DNA of 64,000 nucleotides from RYN-230 sp963834515 (GTDB lineage: Bacteria; Actinomycetota; Actinomycetes; Streptosporangiales; Streptosporangiaceae), in the NCBI GenBank assembly GCA_963834515.1, contig CAWICB010000007.1:1302001-1366000 (forward strand). Reading direction: 5' to 3'. Position numbers and translations under genes: made by a program. Under the pieces are notes generated by a model. The model was not told the DNA's origin. It made no database searches and was given only the letters and a program-made list of their open reading frames with translations. Positions 35,414 to 44,651 of this stretch are shown in pieces. Position 1 is the stretch's first letter. Each line of letters starts with the position of its first letter.

Positions 35414-36260
35414 GTGTGCACGCTACCTGGAGCGCGCCGTCGGCGGGGTCGCCCAGCGCGGCCAGGTGCCCCCCGACCCGCACCGGGACCGGGACCAGGT
35501 GGCCGTGGATCAGGTACGGCTGGCCGAGCGCGGCCGATATCCGCTGCCGCAGCCGGTCCAGCGCGTCCCCGCTGATCCGGGGGGTGACGACGGCGAACTC
35601 GCCACCACTCAGCCGGCCCACCGTGTCGTGCGCCCGGACCTGCGTGCGCAGCCGGTGCCCGATGGTGAGCAGGACCTCGTCCCCGGCACTGTGGCCATAG
35701 TTGTCGTTGATGGCAGTGAGCCCGTTGACCTCCAGGTACAGCAGGCCCACCCGGAGGCTGCCGGCCGGGTTCCGCCGGCTGGCCAGGGCGGCGCTCAGCC
35801 GGGTGCACAGCAGGCCACGGTTGGCCAGGCCGGTGAGCGGGTCGTGCGCGGCCTGATGGGCCAGTTCCTGCTCGGCCAGCTCGCGGCGGGTGATGTTGAC
35901 GTGGGACGCCACCGCGCCGGTCTTGTCCCCGGGCAGCGGGGTGACGCGGAGCAGGAACCAGCGGTTCACGGCCGGTGACGGGCAGGCGTACTCGAGCTCG
36001 CGGTGCACCGCCGCGCCGCCCAGCACGGCCCGCACGCCGGTGGCCGCGGCCGCGGCCGCCGGGCAGCCGTCGGCGGCGCTCCGGTCGCACACGTCGAGGT
36101 AGTTCACCCCCACCCCGGTGGCCGCCGCCCGGCCCCCGTTGTCCAGGGCGAACATCTGCCAGGCCTGGTTCACGGCCAGGATGTCCCCGGAGTGATCCAG
36201 GACCGCAGTCGAGTCGGGCAGCGCGTCGAGCAGGGCCCGGGCGAGCCCGTCGCCGGTCAT
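35385..36260 (-). CDS. PAS-GGDEF protein with degenerate active site
   Basis: 291 residues; ATG 36260 follows GGAGG. An N-terminal PAS-like domain (about 1-130) contains ALLDALPDSTAVLDHSGDILAVNQAW and LRVTPLPGDKTGAVASHVNITRRELAEQELAHQAAHDPLTGLANR. The GGDEF fold follows, but the signature reads RLSGGEFAVV in place of GGDEF. The metal-binding Asp of the first loop is replaced in LLYLEVNGLTAINDNYGHSAGDEVL. Cyclic-di-GMP synthesis is therefore doubtful; a substrate-sensing or GTP-binding role is possible. There is no EAL domain. It overlaps the downstream Nudix gene by 29 nt. Confidence 0.8.
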   Translation of the reverse strand: MTGDGLARALLDALPDSTAVLDHSGDILAVNQAWQMFALDNGGRAAATGVGVNYLDVCDRSAADGCPAAAAAATGVRAVLGGAAVHRELEYACPSPAVNRWFLLRVTPLPGDKTGAVASHVNITRRELAEQELAHQAAHDPLTGLANRGLLCTRLSAALASRRNPAGSLRVGLLYLEVNGLTAINDNYGHSAGDEVLLTIGHRLRTQVRAHDTVGRLSGGEFAVVTPRISGDALDRLRQRISAALGQPYLIHGHLVPVPVRVGGHLAALGDPADGALQVACTRAHILAEPS

Positions 36261-36357
36261 CGCGACCTCCAGCCGGCTCGGAACGCGGGCAGCCGGGACC
36301 ATGGCTGCCAACAGCGATCCTAACCCGGCCGGGCCGGCCCCTCCGGGGCTAGCCAGG

Positions 36358-37152
36358 CTAGCGCCGGTGCCGGGCCGGGCCCCGCGCGGGCGCCGCCGCG
36401 AACTCGGTGCTGTCCACGTCGATCCGGGTCACGGCCAGGTAGCCGACGAGAGCGACGATCACGGCGGTGAGGTACAGCGCGACGTGCCCGCGGCCCAGCG
36501 CCAGGCCGCCGTAGCGGTGCGCCACCCCCATCCAGTCCGCGTACGATGCCCCGAGCGGCCTGGTCAGCACGTAGGCGGTCCAGAACGCGACCACCGCGTT
36601 GAGCCGGAACTTCCAGTACGCCAGCCCCGGGATGAGGATGGCCACGGTGAACACGATCCCGGAGGCCAGGTAGCCCAGCCCGAGCGTGGTCGCGGTCAGG
36701 TCGCCGACCGCAGTGCCCAGCGCGAACGTGGCCACCACGGTGGCCCAGTAGAAGAGCTCGCGGCGCCGGGTGCAGATGCTGTGGATGGACAGCGTCCCCT
36801 CGACCAGGTACCAGGCCACGAACACCACGATCAGGCAGACCGCGAAGAACGCGCTGGACACGGCGTACGGGACGCCGAGCTTGATGTGCATCCCGTCGGC
36901 GGCCAGCGTGCCGAACACGGCCACCATGGACACCGCGAACCAGTAGATCCAGGCGTTGTACCGCTTGGCCCGGAACTGCAGCACCAGGGCGATCACGAAC
37001 AGCGCCGTGCCGACCACCCCGGCCAGCACCGGGCTGTAGTTCAGCGCCATGAAGTCAGCGAAGGCCTCGCCCATCGCGGTGGTGAGGATCTTGATGATCC
37101 AGAAGAAGATGGTGATCCGCGGGACCTTGCTGAACCGGTATTGTGCCGGCAC
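36358..37152 (-). CDS. DUF347 (COG4705-type) multi-pass membrane protein
   Basis: 264 residues with about eight TM helices arranged as repeated DUF347 units: KVPRITIFFWIIKILTTAMGEAFADFM, RELFYWATVVATFALGTAVGDLTA, AVVAFWTAYVLTRPLGASYADWMG. Each repeat carries a small residue plus Asp pattern in the membrane (GEAFAD, GTAVGD, GASYAD). I chose the GTG at 37152, with GGGGG upstream; the frame extends to 37239. The family's function is not firmly established. It stands alone between the GGDEF and L,D-transpeptidase genes. Confidence 0.7.
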   Translation of the reverse strand: MPAQYRFSKVPRITIFFWIIKILTTAMGEAFADFMALNYSPVLAGVVGTALFVIALVLQFRAKRYNAWIYWFAVSMVAVFGTLAADGMHIKLGVPYAVSSAFFAVCLIVVFVAWYLVEGTLSIHSICTRRRELFYWATVVATFALGTAVGDLTATTLGLGYLASGIVFTVAILIPGLAYWKFRLNAVVAFWTAYVLTRPLGASYADWMGVAHRYGGLALGRGHVALYLTAVIVALVGYLAVTRIDVDSTEFAAAPARGPARHRR

Positions 37153-37301
37153 CGTCAGCCCCCGTTGCCGGATCTCGCGCGTAGTCACGGCGACAGGATG
37201 CCATACCCAGCTGAACGGCCTTGCCGGCCCTTGCCGCAACGTTTGCCATCCCTGGGGAAACGCGGGGGCGTCACCCCAGGGCTGGCCCGGCCCGCCCCGG
37301 C

Positions 37302-38105
37302 TCAGGTACCGGCAACGTGCCCGCGGATGTAGATCGGCGTGCCGTTCTGCTCGTTGACGTACACCAGCTTGTGGAAGAAGTTGGCGATGAACATCGGGAT
37401 CCGCACGCAGCCGTGCGAGACGGCCTGCAGCGGGACCGGGATGTCCCCGTGGATCGCGTACGAGCCGCCGATGAAGAACACCGGGTTGTACATCTCCCCC
37501 AGCGGCACCTGCACCCAGCCACCGGCAAACCAGTGCGCCCGGTAGTTGCCGTCTGGCGTGATGGCCGGGCCGCAGGTCTGGCTGGGGTCACCGGGGCACG
37601 GGTAGTAATAGCCCCCGCCGGGCGAGATGTGGCTGATCAGCTCGGGCACGTTGTGCCGGTACAGCACCAGGTAGCCGAGGGCCAGATGCACCTCGATCCG
37701 CCAGCTGCCGCCCTTGGGCACCAGCACCATCGGCTGCCGCGGGTGCACCAGCGCCCGCTTCATGGCCCGGGTCACATTATTCGGGTTGACCGCGGTCTGG
37801 ATGCCCTGGGCCTCCTTGAACGCCCAGACCGCCTCTTCGGTGTTCGGGCCGTACTGCCCGTCCGGGCGCCCCGAGTAGTAGTGCAGGTAGTTCAGCCGCT
37901 CCTGGAGCCGCCGCACGGCCGGCCCGGTACTGCCCGGGCCCATCGTGCCCTTGGGCGGCACGTAGGTCGTGCCCGCGGCCGGGGCGGTCCGCGCGGCCGG
38001 GCTGATCACGGCCGCGCCTGCTGCGGTGGCCTGGCTGAGCAGGCCGCCGCCCAGTACGGCCGCCGCGCCCAGAGCCGTCAGCCAGCCCCGCATCGTTCGC
38101 CTCAT
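37302..38105 (-). CDS. secreted L,D-transpeptidase with peptidoglycan-binding domain
   Basis: 267 residues. The signal peptide RGWLTALGAAAVLGGGLLSQATAAGA precedes a PG_binding_1 domain (STGPAVRRLQERLNYLHYYSGRPDGQYGPNTEEAVWAFKEAQG, about residues 58-100). The YkuD domain (about 135-265) has the active-site box HGDIPVPLQAVSHGCVRIP. It forms 3-3 cross-links in peptidoglycan or attaches proteins to it. Inverted arms TCTTGA/TCAAGA lie 37-55 nt upstream of the start and could be regulatory. Confidence 0.92.
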   Translation of the reverse strand: MRRTMRGWLTALGAAAVLGGGLLSQATAAGAAVISPAARTAPAAGTTYVPPKGTMGPGSTGPAVRRLQERLNYLHYYSGRPDGQYGPNTEEAVWAFKEAQGIQTAVNPNNVTRAMKRALVHPRQPMVLVPKGGSWRIEVHLALGYLVLYRHNVPELISHISPGGGYYYPCPGDPSQTCGPAITPDGNYRAHWFAGGWVQVPLGEMYNPVFFIGGSYAIHGDIPVPLQAVSHGCVRIPMFIANFFHKLVYVNEQNGTPIYIRGHVAGT

Positions 38106-38320
38106 TAACGGCTCCTTCAGCGCACTCTTCCCTTATGGGAATCTTGACCACTTCTCAAGACGTCTAATCATCGGCGCAGGTTGGCCACGGACCGGTAACG
38201 GATGGGGGACGGCAAAGACTCCTGGGCCGGACACGCATGCTGCCACATCCAGCGCCCAGGCTGGTGGTCCCGCGCCGGGCGCGGCCGCGCTGACAGGCAG
38301 CCGGCCGCGCACCGGGTAGC

Positions 38321-39271
38321 ATGCCGGTCGTGCGCACCTCGCGCTGGACGGACTGGCCGGCCGACCGGCTGCTAGCCGCGAAACAGCAGGCCGGTACCCG
38401 GGTCAGCGTGGTCATCCCGGCCCGGGACGAGCAGCGCACCGTGGGCCGGGTGGTGAGCACCCTGCGCCAGGCCCTGGTCACCGAGCTGCCGCTGGTGGAC
38501 GAGATCGTGGTCATGGACTCCGACTCGGCCGACGCCACCGGCAGCGTGGCTGAGCGCGCCGGGGCCACCGTGCACCGGGCCAAGGACGTCGGCCCGGGGC
38601 TGGGCACGTACCCCGGCAAGGGTGAGGCGCTGTGGAAGTCGCTCCTGGTCACCGACGGCGACCTGCTCGTCTTCGTGGACGCGGACCTGACCCGGTGGGG
38701 CCCGCACTTCGTCACCGGCCTGCTCGGCCCGCTGCTGGCCGATCCGCAGGTCCGCCTGGTCAAGGGGTTTTACGAGCGGGTGCGCAGCGAGCGTGACGGC
38801 TCCACGTCGACCGAGGGCGGCCGGGTCACCGAACTGGTGGCCCGCCCGTTGCTCAGCCTGTGGTGGCCGGAACTGGCCGCCGTGGTCCAGCCGCTGGCCG
38901 GGGAGTGGGCCGCCCGGCGCAGCCTGATGGAGTCGCTCAGCATCCCGGTCGGCTACGGCGTCGAGCTGTCCACCCTGCTGGACACGGCCGCCCGGTACGG
39001 CCTGGACGCGCTGGCCCAGGTCGACCTGGGCTCCCGGGCGCACAAGCACCAGGCCGATCACGACCTGGCCGTGATGGCCGCGGAACTGCTGGTGGTGGCC
39101 GAGGCCCGGCGGGCGCAGCCGGCCACGCCGCCGCCGGACGCGGTGCTCCGCCAGTTCGTCCGGTGCGGCGGCGTGGCCCAGCCCCGGCTGCGCCCCATCC
39201 CGGTGCGCGAGCGCCCGCCGCTGGTGACCGTGCGCAGCGCCGCGGCCGGCCCGGACCGGCCGGCGACCTAG
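38321..39271 (+). CDS. gpgS: glucosyl-3-phosphoglycerate synthase
   Basis: GT81 glycosyltransferase making glucosyl-3-phosphoglycerate, the first step to glucosylglycerate and methylglucose lipopolysaccharides. 316 residues. The GT-A core has VSVVIPARDEQRTVGRVV, EIVVMDSDSADATGSVAERAGA and LLVFVDADLTRWGPHFV (DXD-like metal site near residue 125). LVKGFYERVRSERDGSTSTEGGRVTELVARPLLSLWWPEL is highly typical of GpgS. The next gene, a DHPS paralogue, begins 2 bp after its stop, a linkage also found in mycobacteria. Confidence 0.95.
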   Translation: MPVVRTSRWTDWPADRLLAAKQQAGTRVSVVIPARDEQRTVGRVVSTLRQALVTELPLVDEIVVMDSDSADATGSVAERAGATVHRAKDVGPGLGTYPGKGEALWKSLLVTDGDLLVFVDADLTRWGPHFVTGLLGPLLADPQVRLVKGFYERVRSERDGSTSTEGGRVTELVARPLLSLWWPELAAVVQPLAGEWAARRSLMESLSIPVGYGVELSTLLDTAARYGLDALAQVDLGSRAHKHQADHDLAVMAAELLVVAEARRAQPATPPPDAVLRQFVRCGGVAQPRLRPIPVRERPPLVTVRSAAAGPDRPAT

Positions 39272-39272
39272 T

Positions 39273-40157
39273 ATGCCTAACGCCAGTCCCCCGGCCCTGC
39301 TGCACCTGGGTGCGCGGTCGTACCCGCCACCGCAACGGCTGGTCATGGCCATCGTGAACCGGACCCCGGACTCGTTCTACGACAAGGGGGCGACCTGGGA
39401 GCAGGCCGCCGCCATGGACCGGGTGCACCAGGTGGTCGCGGACGGGGCGGACATCCTGGACATCGGTGGCGTGGCCGCCGCCCCGGGCGCCCCGGTCGAC
39501 GTGGCCGAGGAGATCCGCCGGACGGTGCCGTTCGTGGCCGCGGTCCGCGCCGCCTACCCGGACCTGGTCCTCAGCGTGGACACCTGGCGGCACCAGGTGG
39601 CCCGGGCCGCCTGCCAGGCGGGCGCCGACCTGCTCAACGACACCTGGGGCGGCCAGGATCCGGAACTGCCCGGGGTCGCCGCCGAGTTCGGGGCCGGCCT
39701 GGTCTGCGCGCACGCCGGGCGGCAGGCGCCGCGGACCCGGCCGTTCCGGGTCGCCTACGACGACGTGATGGCCGACGTCCTGGACCGGACGCTGGGCCAG
39801 GCGGCCCGGGCCGTGGCGGCCGGGGTCGACCCGGCCCGGATCCTGATCGACGCGGCGCACGACTTCGGCAAGAACACCTGGCAGTCGCTGGAGGTGACCC
39901 GGCGGCTGGGCGAGATGACCGGGACCGGCTGGCCGGTGCTGGTGTCGCTGTCCAACAAGGACTTCATCGGCGAGACGCTGGACCAGCCGCCCGCCGGGCG
40001 GCTCACCGGGACGCTGGCCACCACGGCCATCTGCGCCTGGCTGGGGGCCCGGGTGTTCCGGGTGCACCAGGTCCGCGAGACCCGCGAGGTGCTCCGCATG
40101 GTCGCCGCCATCCAGGGCGGGCAGCCGCCCGCCCGGGCCGTCCGCGGGCTCGCCTGA
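39273..40157 (+). CDS. folP2: dihydropteroate synthase paralogue (FolP2-like)
   Basis: 294 residues, TIM barrel. VMAIVNRTPDSFYDKGATWEQAAAMDRVHQVVADGADILDIGGVAA carries the DHPS substrate loops, with LSVDTW and INDTWGGQD equivalents later (LLNDTWGGQDPEL) and RILIDAAHDFGKN near 195. The usual second pterin-binding loop differs from FolP1 proteins. Mycobacterial FolP2 next to gpgS does not replace DHPS, so this gene may have another function. It is translationally coupled to gpgS (2 bp apart). Confidence 0.88.
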   Translation: MPNASPPALLHLGARSYPPPQRLVMAIVNRTPDSFYDKGATWEQAAAMDRVHQVVADGADILDIGGVAAAPGAPVDVAEEIRRTVPFVAAVRAAYPDLVLSVDTWRHQVARAACQAGADLLNDTWGGQDPELPGVAAEFGAGLVCAHAGRQAPRTRPFRVAYDDVMADVLDRTLGQAARAVAAGVDPARILIDAAHDFGKNTWQSLEVTRRLGEMTGTGWPVLVSLSNKDFIGETLDQPPAGRLTGTLATTAICAWLGARVFRVHQVRETREVLRMVAAIQGGQPPARAVRGLA

Positions 40158-40873
40158 GTGATCATCGCCGCCGCCCTGTGCCCGTGGCCGCCGCTGCTGG
40201 TCCGCGAGCTGACCGGCACCGACCCGGTGCTGCCCGAGCTGCGGGCCGCGTGCGCCGCCGCGGTCACCGCCCTGCTCCGTGACGGCCCCGGGCTGGTCAC
40301 GGTGGTCGGCCCGGGCCCGGTCACGGCCAGCTGGCCCGGCGACGGCCAGCTCGACGTGGCGGCGTTCGGCGGCCTGCCCGCGGCCGGGCCAGCAGCCGCG
40401 GGCACCGGGCCTGGCCGGCCCTGCCGCCCGCGGCCGGGATCGGCAGCTACCTGCTCGACCAGGCCGGTTACCGGGGACCGCGGGCCATCTGGACGGTGAG
40501 CCAGGACGAGCCCCCGGCCGGCTGCCGCAAGCTGGGCGCGGAGCTGGCCGCGGCCGGCCCGCGCACCGCGCTGCTGGTGCTCGGCGATGGCAGCGCCCGG
40601 CGCGGGCCGAAAGCGCCGGGTGCGTTCGACGGCCGGGCCGCCGTGTTCGACGCGGCCGTGCAGCGCGCGGTCGGCGCGGCCGACCTGGACGCGCTGCTAG
40701 CCGTCGACCCGGGGCTGGCCCGGGAGCTGATGGCGACCGGCCGGCCGGCCTGGCAGGTGCTCGCGGGCGCGCTGGCCGGGTCGGCGCCCACCGGGCACAT
40801 CCGGTACGCCGGTGACCCATTCGGCGTGCTGTACCTGGTGGCCAGCTTCACCGCTGGGTATGCCGCTAGTTAG
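40158..40873 (+). pseudogene. class III extradiol dioxygenase-like (LigB-fold) protein, frameshifted
   Basis: The first frame gives MIIAAALCPWPPLLVRELTG..AACAAAVTALL..GLVTVVGPGPVTASWPGDGQLDVAAFGG. After about base 40400 the coding sense passes to another frame: LPPAAGIGSYLLDQAGYRGPRAIWTVSQDEPPAGCRKLGAELAAAGPRTALLVLGDGSARRGPKAPGAFDGRAA..VDPGLARELMATGRPAWQVLAGA..YAGDPFGVLYLVASF. Together they form one LigB-like domain protein of about 235 residues, a common actinobacterial protein of unknown role. A single-base indel in the GC-rich linker explains the break. The start directly abuts the folP2 stop. Confidence 0.7.
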
Positions 40874-40901
40874 TCCACCGCCTGGGGGGTAATCACCGGC
40901 C

Positions 40902-41879
40902 ATGAACGCAGTGCAGCAGCTGGTCAACCGGGTGGACCAGATCCAGCAGGGCCGCTCCTGGCTGGCCTTCCCGATCGCTGTCTGGAAGAAGTTCGGCGAC
41001 GACCAGGCCGGCAACCTGGCCGCGCTGATCGCGTACTACAGCTTCGCCGCCCTGTTCCCGCTGCTGCTGGTGCTGGTCACCGTGCTGGACATCGTGCTGC
41101 GCAACGACCCGTCGCTGCGTGAGCAGGTGCTCAACTCGGCGTTCGGCCATTTCCCGGTCATCGGCGACCAGCTGCGGAGCAGCGTGCACGGGCTGAAGGA
41201 GACCGGCCCGGCCCTGGTCGTCGGGCTCATCCTGACGTTCCTCGGCGCCCGCGGCGTGGCCGGCGCCGCGCAGAACGCGCTGAACACGGTGTGGGGCGTG
41301 CCGATGTTCCGGCGGCCCGGGTTCCCCTGGTCCATGCTGCGGGACATCGCGCTGATCCTGGGCGTGGGGATCGGCGTGCTGGCCACCACGCTGCTATCCG
41401 GGCTGGCGGGCAGCGCGGCGAAATCCCTTGGCGTCGGCGGCCAGGTGGCCGCGATCGTGGTGTCGCTGCTGCTCAACATCGGGGTGTTCTGGCTTGGTTT
41501 CCGGCTGGCCACGGCCAAGGAGGTGGGCACCCGCGAGATGCTGCCAGGTGCCGTGCTGGCCGCGATCATATGGACCGTCTTGCAGCTGCTCGGCACCATC
41601 CTGGTCGCGCACACGCTGTCCCGGAGCTCCTCGCTGTACGGCGTGTTCGGCGTGGTGCTCGGCCTGCTGGCCTGGCTCTACCTGCAGGCCCAGTTCACCC
41701 TGTACGCGGTGGAGGCCAATGTGGTGCACGCCCGGCGGCTGTGGCCACGCAGCCTGGCCCCGCCGCCGCTGACCCGGCAGGACGAGCGCGCGCTCAACAT
41801 GTACGCCAAGAGCCAGGAACGCCGGCCCGAGCAGGACATCAAGAGCAGTTTCACGCAGAGCAAGCAGGCTCAGCCCTGA
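40902..41879 (+). CDS. YihY/BrkB-family inner membrane protein
   Basis: 325 residues with six TM helices. IAVWKKFGDDQAGNLAALIAYYSFAALFPLLLVLVTVLDIVL near the N-terminus is the family signature, followed by GLILTFLGARGVAGAAQNALNTVWGVP and GVFGVVLGLLAWLYLQAQFTLYAVEANVV. Formerly annotated as ribonuclease BN, which is not its activity. The function is unknown. The polar C-terminal tail (KSQERRPEQDIKSSFTQSKQAQP) is cytoplasmic. Confidence 0.88.
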   Translation: MNAVQQLVNRVDQIQQGRSWLAFPIAVWKKFGDDQAGNLAALIAYYSFAALFPLLLVLVTVLDIVLRNDPSLREQVLNSAFGHFPVIGDQLRSSVHGLKETGPALVVGLILTFLGARGVAGAAQNALNTVWGVPMFRRPGFPWSMLRDIALILGVGIGVLATTLLSGLAGSAAKSLGVGGQVAAIVVSLLLNIGVFWLGFRLATAKEVGTREMLPGAVLAAIIWTVLQLLGTILVAHTLSRSSSLYGVFGVVLGLLAWLYLQAQFTLYAVEANVVHARRLWPRSLAPPPLTRQDERALNMYAKSQERRPEQDIKSSFTQSKQAQP

Positions 41880-43653
41880 GGCTGCCGCCATAGCAGCACC
41901 CCGCCGGCCCGGGTCGGCGCCCGGCCGGTGAGCCGCCGGACGAAGCTGACCAGGGCCGGGCTGGCTCCCGGCCCGGCCACGATGGCGCTGGCCCGCCAGT
42001 AAGCCATGTCCCGGCGGAACTGGGCGCGCACCGCCGGGGTCACCGCGGGCACGGCCGCGCCCTGCCCGATCTCGATGAACGTGCTGGCCGTCGGGGCCGG
42101 CCCGGGCCCTCCATGTACGCCTGTCCGCCCGGTCCCGGCCCGATGAAGTAGCCGCCCGGCATCTGGAACGCCATGTCCGCGGCGGCCTGCCAGGCCAGCG
42201 GCTGGGTCTGGGTAGCAGTCGGGTACGGCAGCACGACCACGGTGCGGCCGGCCGGCAGCCAGCGGGTACTGGCGTTAAAGAAGGAGGGGATTGGGCTGGC
42301 CGGGGTGACCGGGTACGGCCGCGCGGCCAGCGGCGCCAGGCAGGCCACGGCCGCCACCCCGGCCAGCACCTGGCCGGCCCGGCCGCCGTGGCCCAGCAGC
42401 CAGTCCAGGCCCATGGCCAGCAGCCCGCCCGCGGCCAGCGCGACCACGAACGCGAACCGGCCGGGCAGCGCGGAGCCGAACACGGGCCAGTGCTCGGCGA
42501 TCCCCCACGGCAGCCCGGCCCCGGTCAGTCGGCCGTTCAGCAGCAGCGGGCTGCCCAGCGAGAACAGCGCGAAGACCAGGCCGGTGCCCAGCAGCAGCCG
42601 GGCGCGCACGTCGGCGATGCGGAGCAGCCCGGTGGCCACCGCGGCCAGCAGCAGCGGCACGCCGAGGTAGGCCAGGTACTCGGCTGGCCCGCCGCGGTAG
42701 TGCGCGGCGAACGCCGAGCTGTCCGGCGTGGACACCCAGAACCGGTGCGACGGCACGATGAAACCACGCAGGTCGGCCTCGAAGAACGACAGCGTGAACG
42801 GGCTGCCGTGCTGGTGCAGCGGCCCGAACAGCTGCAGCCACAGCGGCCCGGCACAGACGACCAGGAACACCCCAGCCGCGACCGCGCCACCGCGGGCCAG
42901 CCGGCCCAGCGCGGCCCGGGTGATCAGCCGCGGCGCGGTGAGCAGCACCAGCACCCCGCAGGTCACCAGGACCAGCGCGGTCTGGAACAGGATCTCCTCG
43001 GAGATGAACAGCTGCGCGGCCGCGGTCAGGCCGAGCGCGAGCCCGCCACCCAGCGGTGCCCGGAGCCCGGTGGCCAGATCACCCGCCAGCAGCAGCATGA
43101 CCGGCATCAGGCCGATCAGGACCAGGTCCAGGTGCCCCAGTCCGGCGGCCAGCACGGCCGGCGAGAAGCCGAACACCAGCCCGCCGGCCGCGGCCGCCCA
43201 GTCGCTGCAGGCGAACCGGCGCAGCAGCGCGAACGCGCACACCGGCCCGGCGGCCAGGCCCAGCACGAACAGCGTGTTGTAGGCGGCCAGCGGGCCGGCC
43301 AGCCAGGTCACCGGGGCCACGATCAGGGCCGGCCCCAGCAGCGGGGTGTTCCACATGCCGTTGACCCCGGCCGGGGCGTTCATCGTGGCGAACAGCAGCG
43401 GGTCCTGCCCATGCCACACGGCCCACGGGCCGTGCCGCAGGTACCACGTGAACAGCCGGACGTCATCCGGGTTGCCGGCGATCATGCGGTGCCCGAACCC
43501 GCCCAGCAAGTGCCAGCCGAGGTACAGCGAGATAAGCAGCGACACCGCTGAAACGGCGGCATACGCCCGCAGCGCCGGGTCGCTGGCCCGCCGCGCCCAC
43601 CGCCCGCCCGCCGCGGGCGCCGCGGCCACGGCGAGCGTATCCGGGCTGTCCAC
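41870..43653 (-). pseudogene. large polytopic membrane protein (glycosyltransferase-like), 3' frameshift
   Basis: About 590 residues when the frameshift is repaired. The start is GTG 43653 with AGGGGG upstream. About 12 TM helices are seen; the extracytoplasmic loop HRMIAGNPDDVRLFTWYLRHGPWAVWHGQDPLLFATMNAPAGVNGMWNTPLLGPAL resembles GT-C type membrane glycosyltransferases. Near 42105 one base is missing: YFIGPGPGGQAYMEGPG shifts into PAPTASTFIEIGQGAAVPAVTPAVRAQFRRDMAYWRASAIVAGPGA to the stop. A C-terminal soluble domain with PAGRTVVVLPYPTATQTQPLAWQAAADMAF supports this reading. The lipid-linked donor and the acceptor are unknown. Confidence 0.65.
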
Positions 43654-43658
43654 GCCCC

Positions 43659-44651
43659 CTAGTGTGCCGTGCCCGTGGGCGGCCCGGCCGCCCGCTGGCG
43701 GAGCCGCTCGCGCTGCGGGCGGACCGTGTACTTCGGGTCGCGGGCCGAGATGCGGCCCGCCTCGAAGATGCCGAACCTGGTCAGCGCCGACGACGCGACC
43801 AGGGCCGCGCCGGAGACCGCGGTGGTCATCCGCTGGGCCCAGCCGGGCCGCATCTGGCCCGACAGCAGCGCGCCGGCCAGCCCGGCCGCGGTCGCGACTT
43901 CCGCGATCTCCATCAGCCGGCCGGGCCGGCCGTCCTGGTACGGCTCGGCCGTCTCGCCCAGCCGGCGCAGCAGCATGCTCTTGGCGGTCAGCTCGGTGGC
44001 CGCGCCGACCAACGCGAACCGGACCGCCTGCCCGGCCTGGTCCGCCGGCGCGGCGATCATGCCGAAGCCACCCGCCGCGGAGGCCGCCGAGCCGGCGAAC
44101 AGGTAGGGCATCTCGCGGTACCCCTCGTGCCAGGCAGGCACGGCCGTGTCGCAGATCAGCGCGGCGGTGTAGGTGCAGATGCCCGGGCCCAGCACGGCCG
44201 CGCCGAGGGTGGCGGCCGCGCCGATCCGCGGCGCCCGCCCGGTCACCGCGCTGGCCGCCGCGACCGTAGCCGCCCCGCCGAACGCGGAAAGCAGCCAGGA
44301 GCCCACGCTCATCGGCGAGGTGACCTTGGCCACCCGGAGCATGTTCAGGAACCGCTCCGGCCGGCCGAGGTCGGCCACCAGAGCGGCCCCGGACAGCCCG
44401 ATGGCCCCGGCCGCGCAAACCTTCGAGGCCCGGGCCAGCTGGTCGTTCCCCGCCGCCTGGGCGAACCCGCCCAGCACTGAGGAGGCCCCGGCCAGCCCGC
44501 CGAAGAACAGGTAGCTGGCCACGTCCCGGGCGCCCCACACCGGCTCCTTGATGATCGGCTTGCCGTAGTAGGAATCCGGCCGCGCCCGCGGCACCAGCAA
44601 TTCCTCGCCACCCCGGCGCCGGTGACCGGGTCCATGCCCGTCCGGCCTCAT
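43659..44651 (-). CDS. nrfD: NrfD/PsrC-type membrane anchor of formate dehydrogenase
   Basis: Quinone-binding integral membrane subunit of 330 residues. After YYGKPIIKEPVWGARDVASYLFFGGLAGASSVLGGFAQ (typical NrfD entry with WG and GG in TM1) come about eight helices, including LVADLGRPERFLNMLRVAKVTSPMSVGSWLL. That segment has the conserved D-LGRP-RF loop near the quinone site. ATG 44651 overlaps the stop of the iron-sulfur subunit by 4 nt, so fdhA, fdhB and this gene form one operon. It would pass formate electrons to the quinone pool. Confidence 0.88.
   Translation of the reverse strand: MRPDGHGPGHRRRGGEELLVPRARPDSYYGKPIIKEPVWGARDVASYLFFGGLAGASSVLGGFAQAAGNDQLARASKVCAAGAIGLSGAALVADLGRPERFLNMLRVAKVTSPMSVGSWLLSAFGGAATVAAASAVTGRAPRIGAAATLGAAVLGPGICTYTAALICDTAVPAWHEGYREMPYLFAGSAASAAGGFGMIAAPADQAGQAVRFALVGAATELTAKSMLLRRLGETAEPYQDGRPGRLMEIAEVATAAGLAGALLSGQMRPGWAQRMTTAVSGAALVASSALTRFGIFEAGRISARDPKYTVRPQRERLRQRAAGPPTGTAH

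Noticed and set aside
38106..38320. Cyclic-di-AMP riboswitch before the L,D-transpeptidase
   Set aside because: Cell-wall enzyme genes often have one, but I could not find the conserved core in the minus-strand leader; only the TCTTGA/TCAAGA inverted arms are clear.
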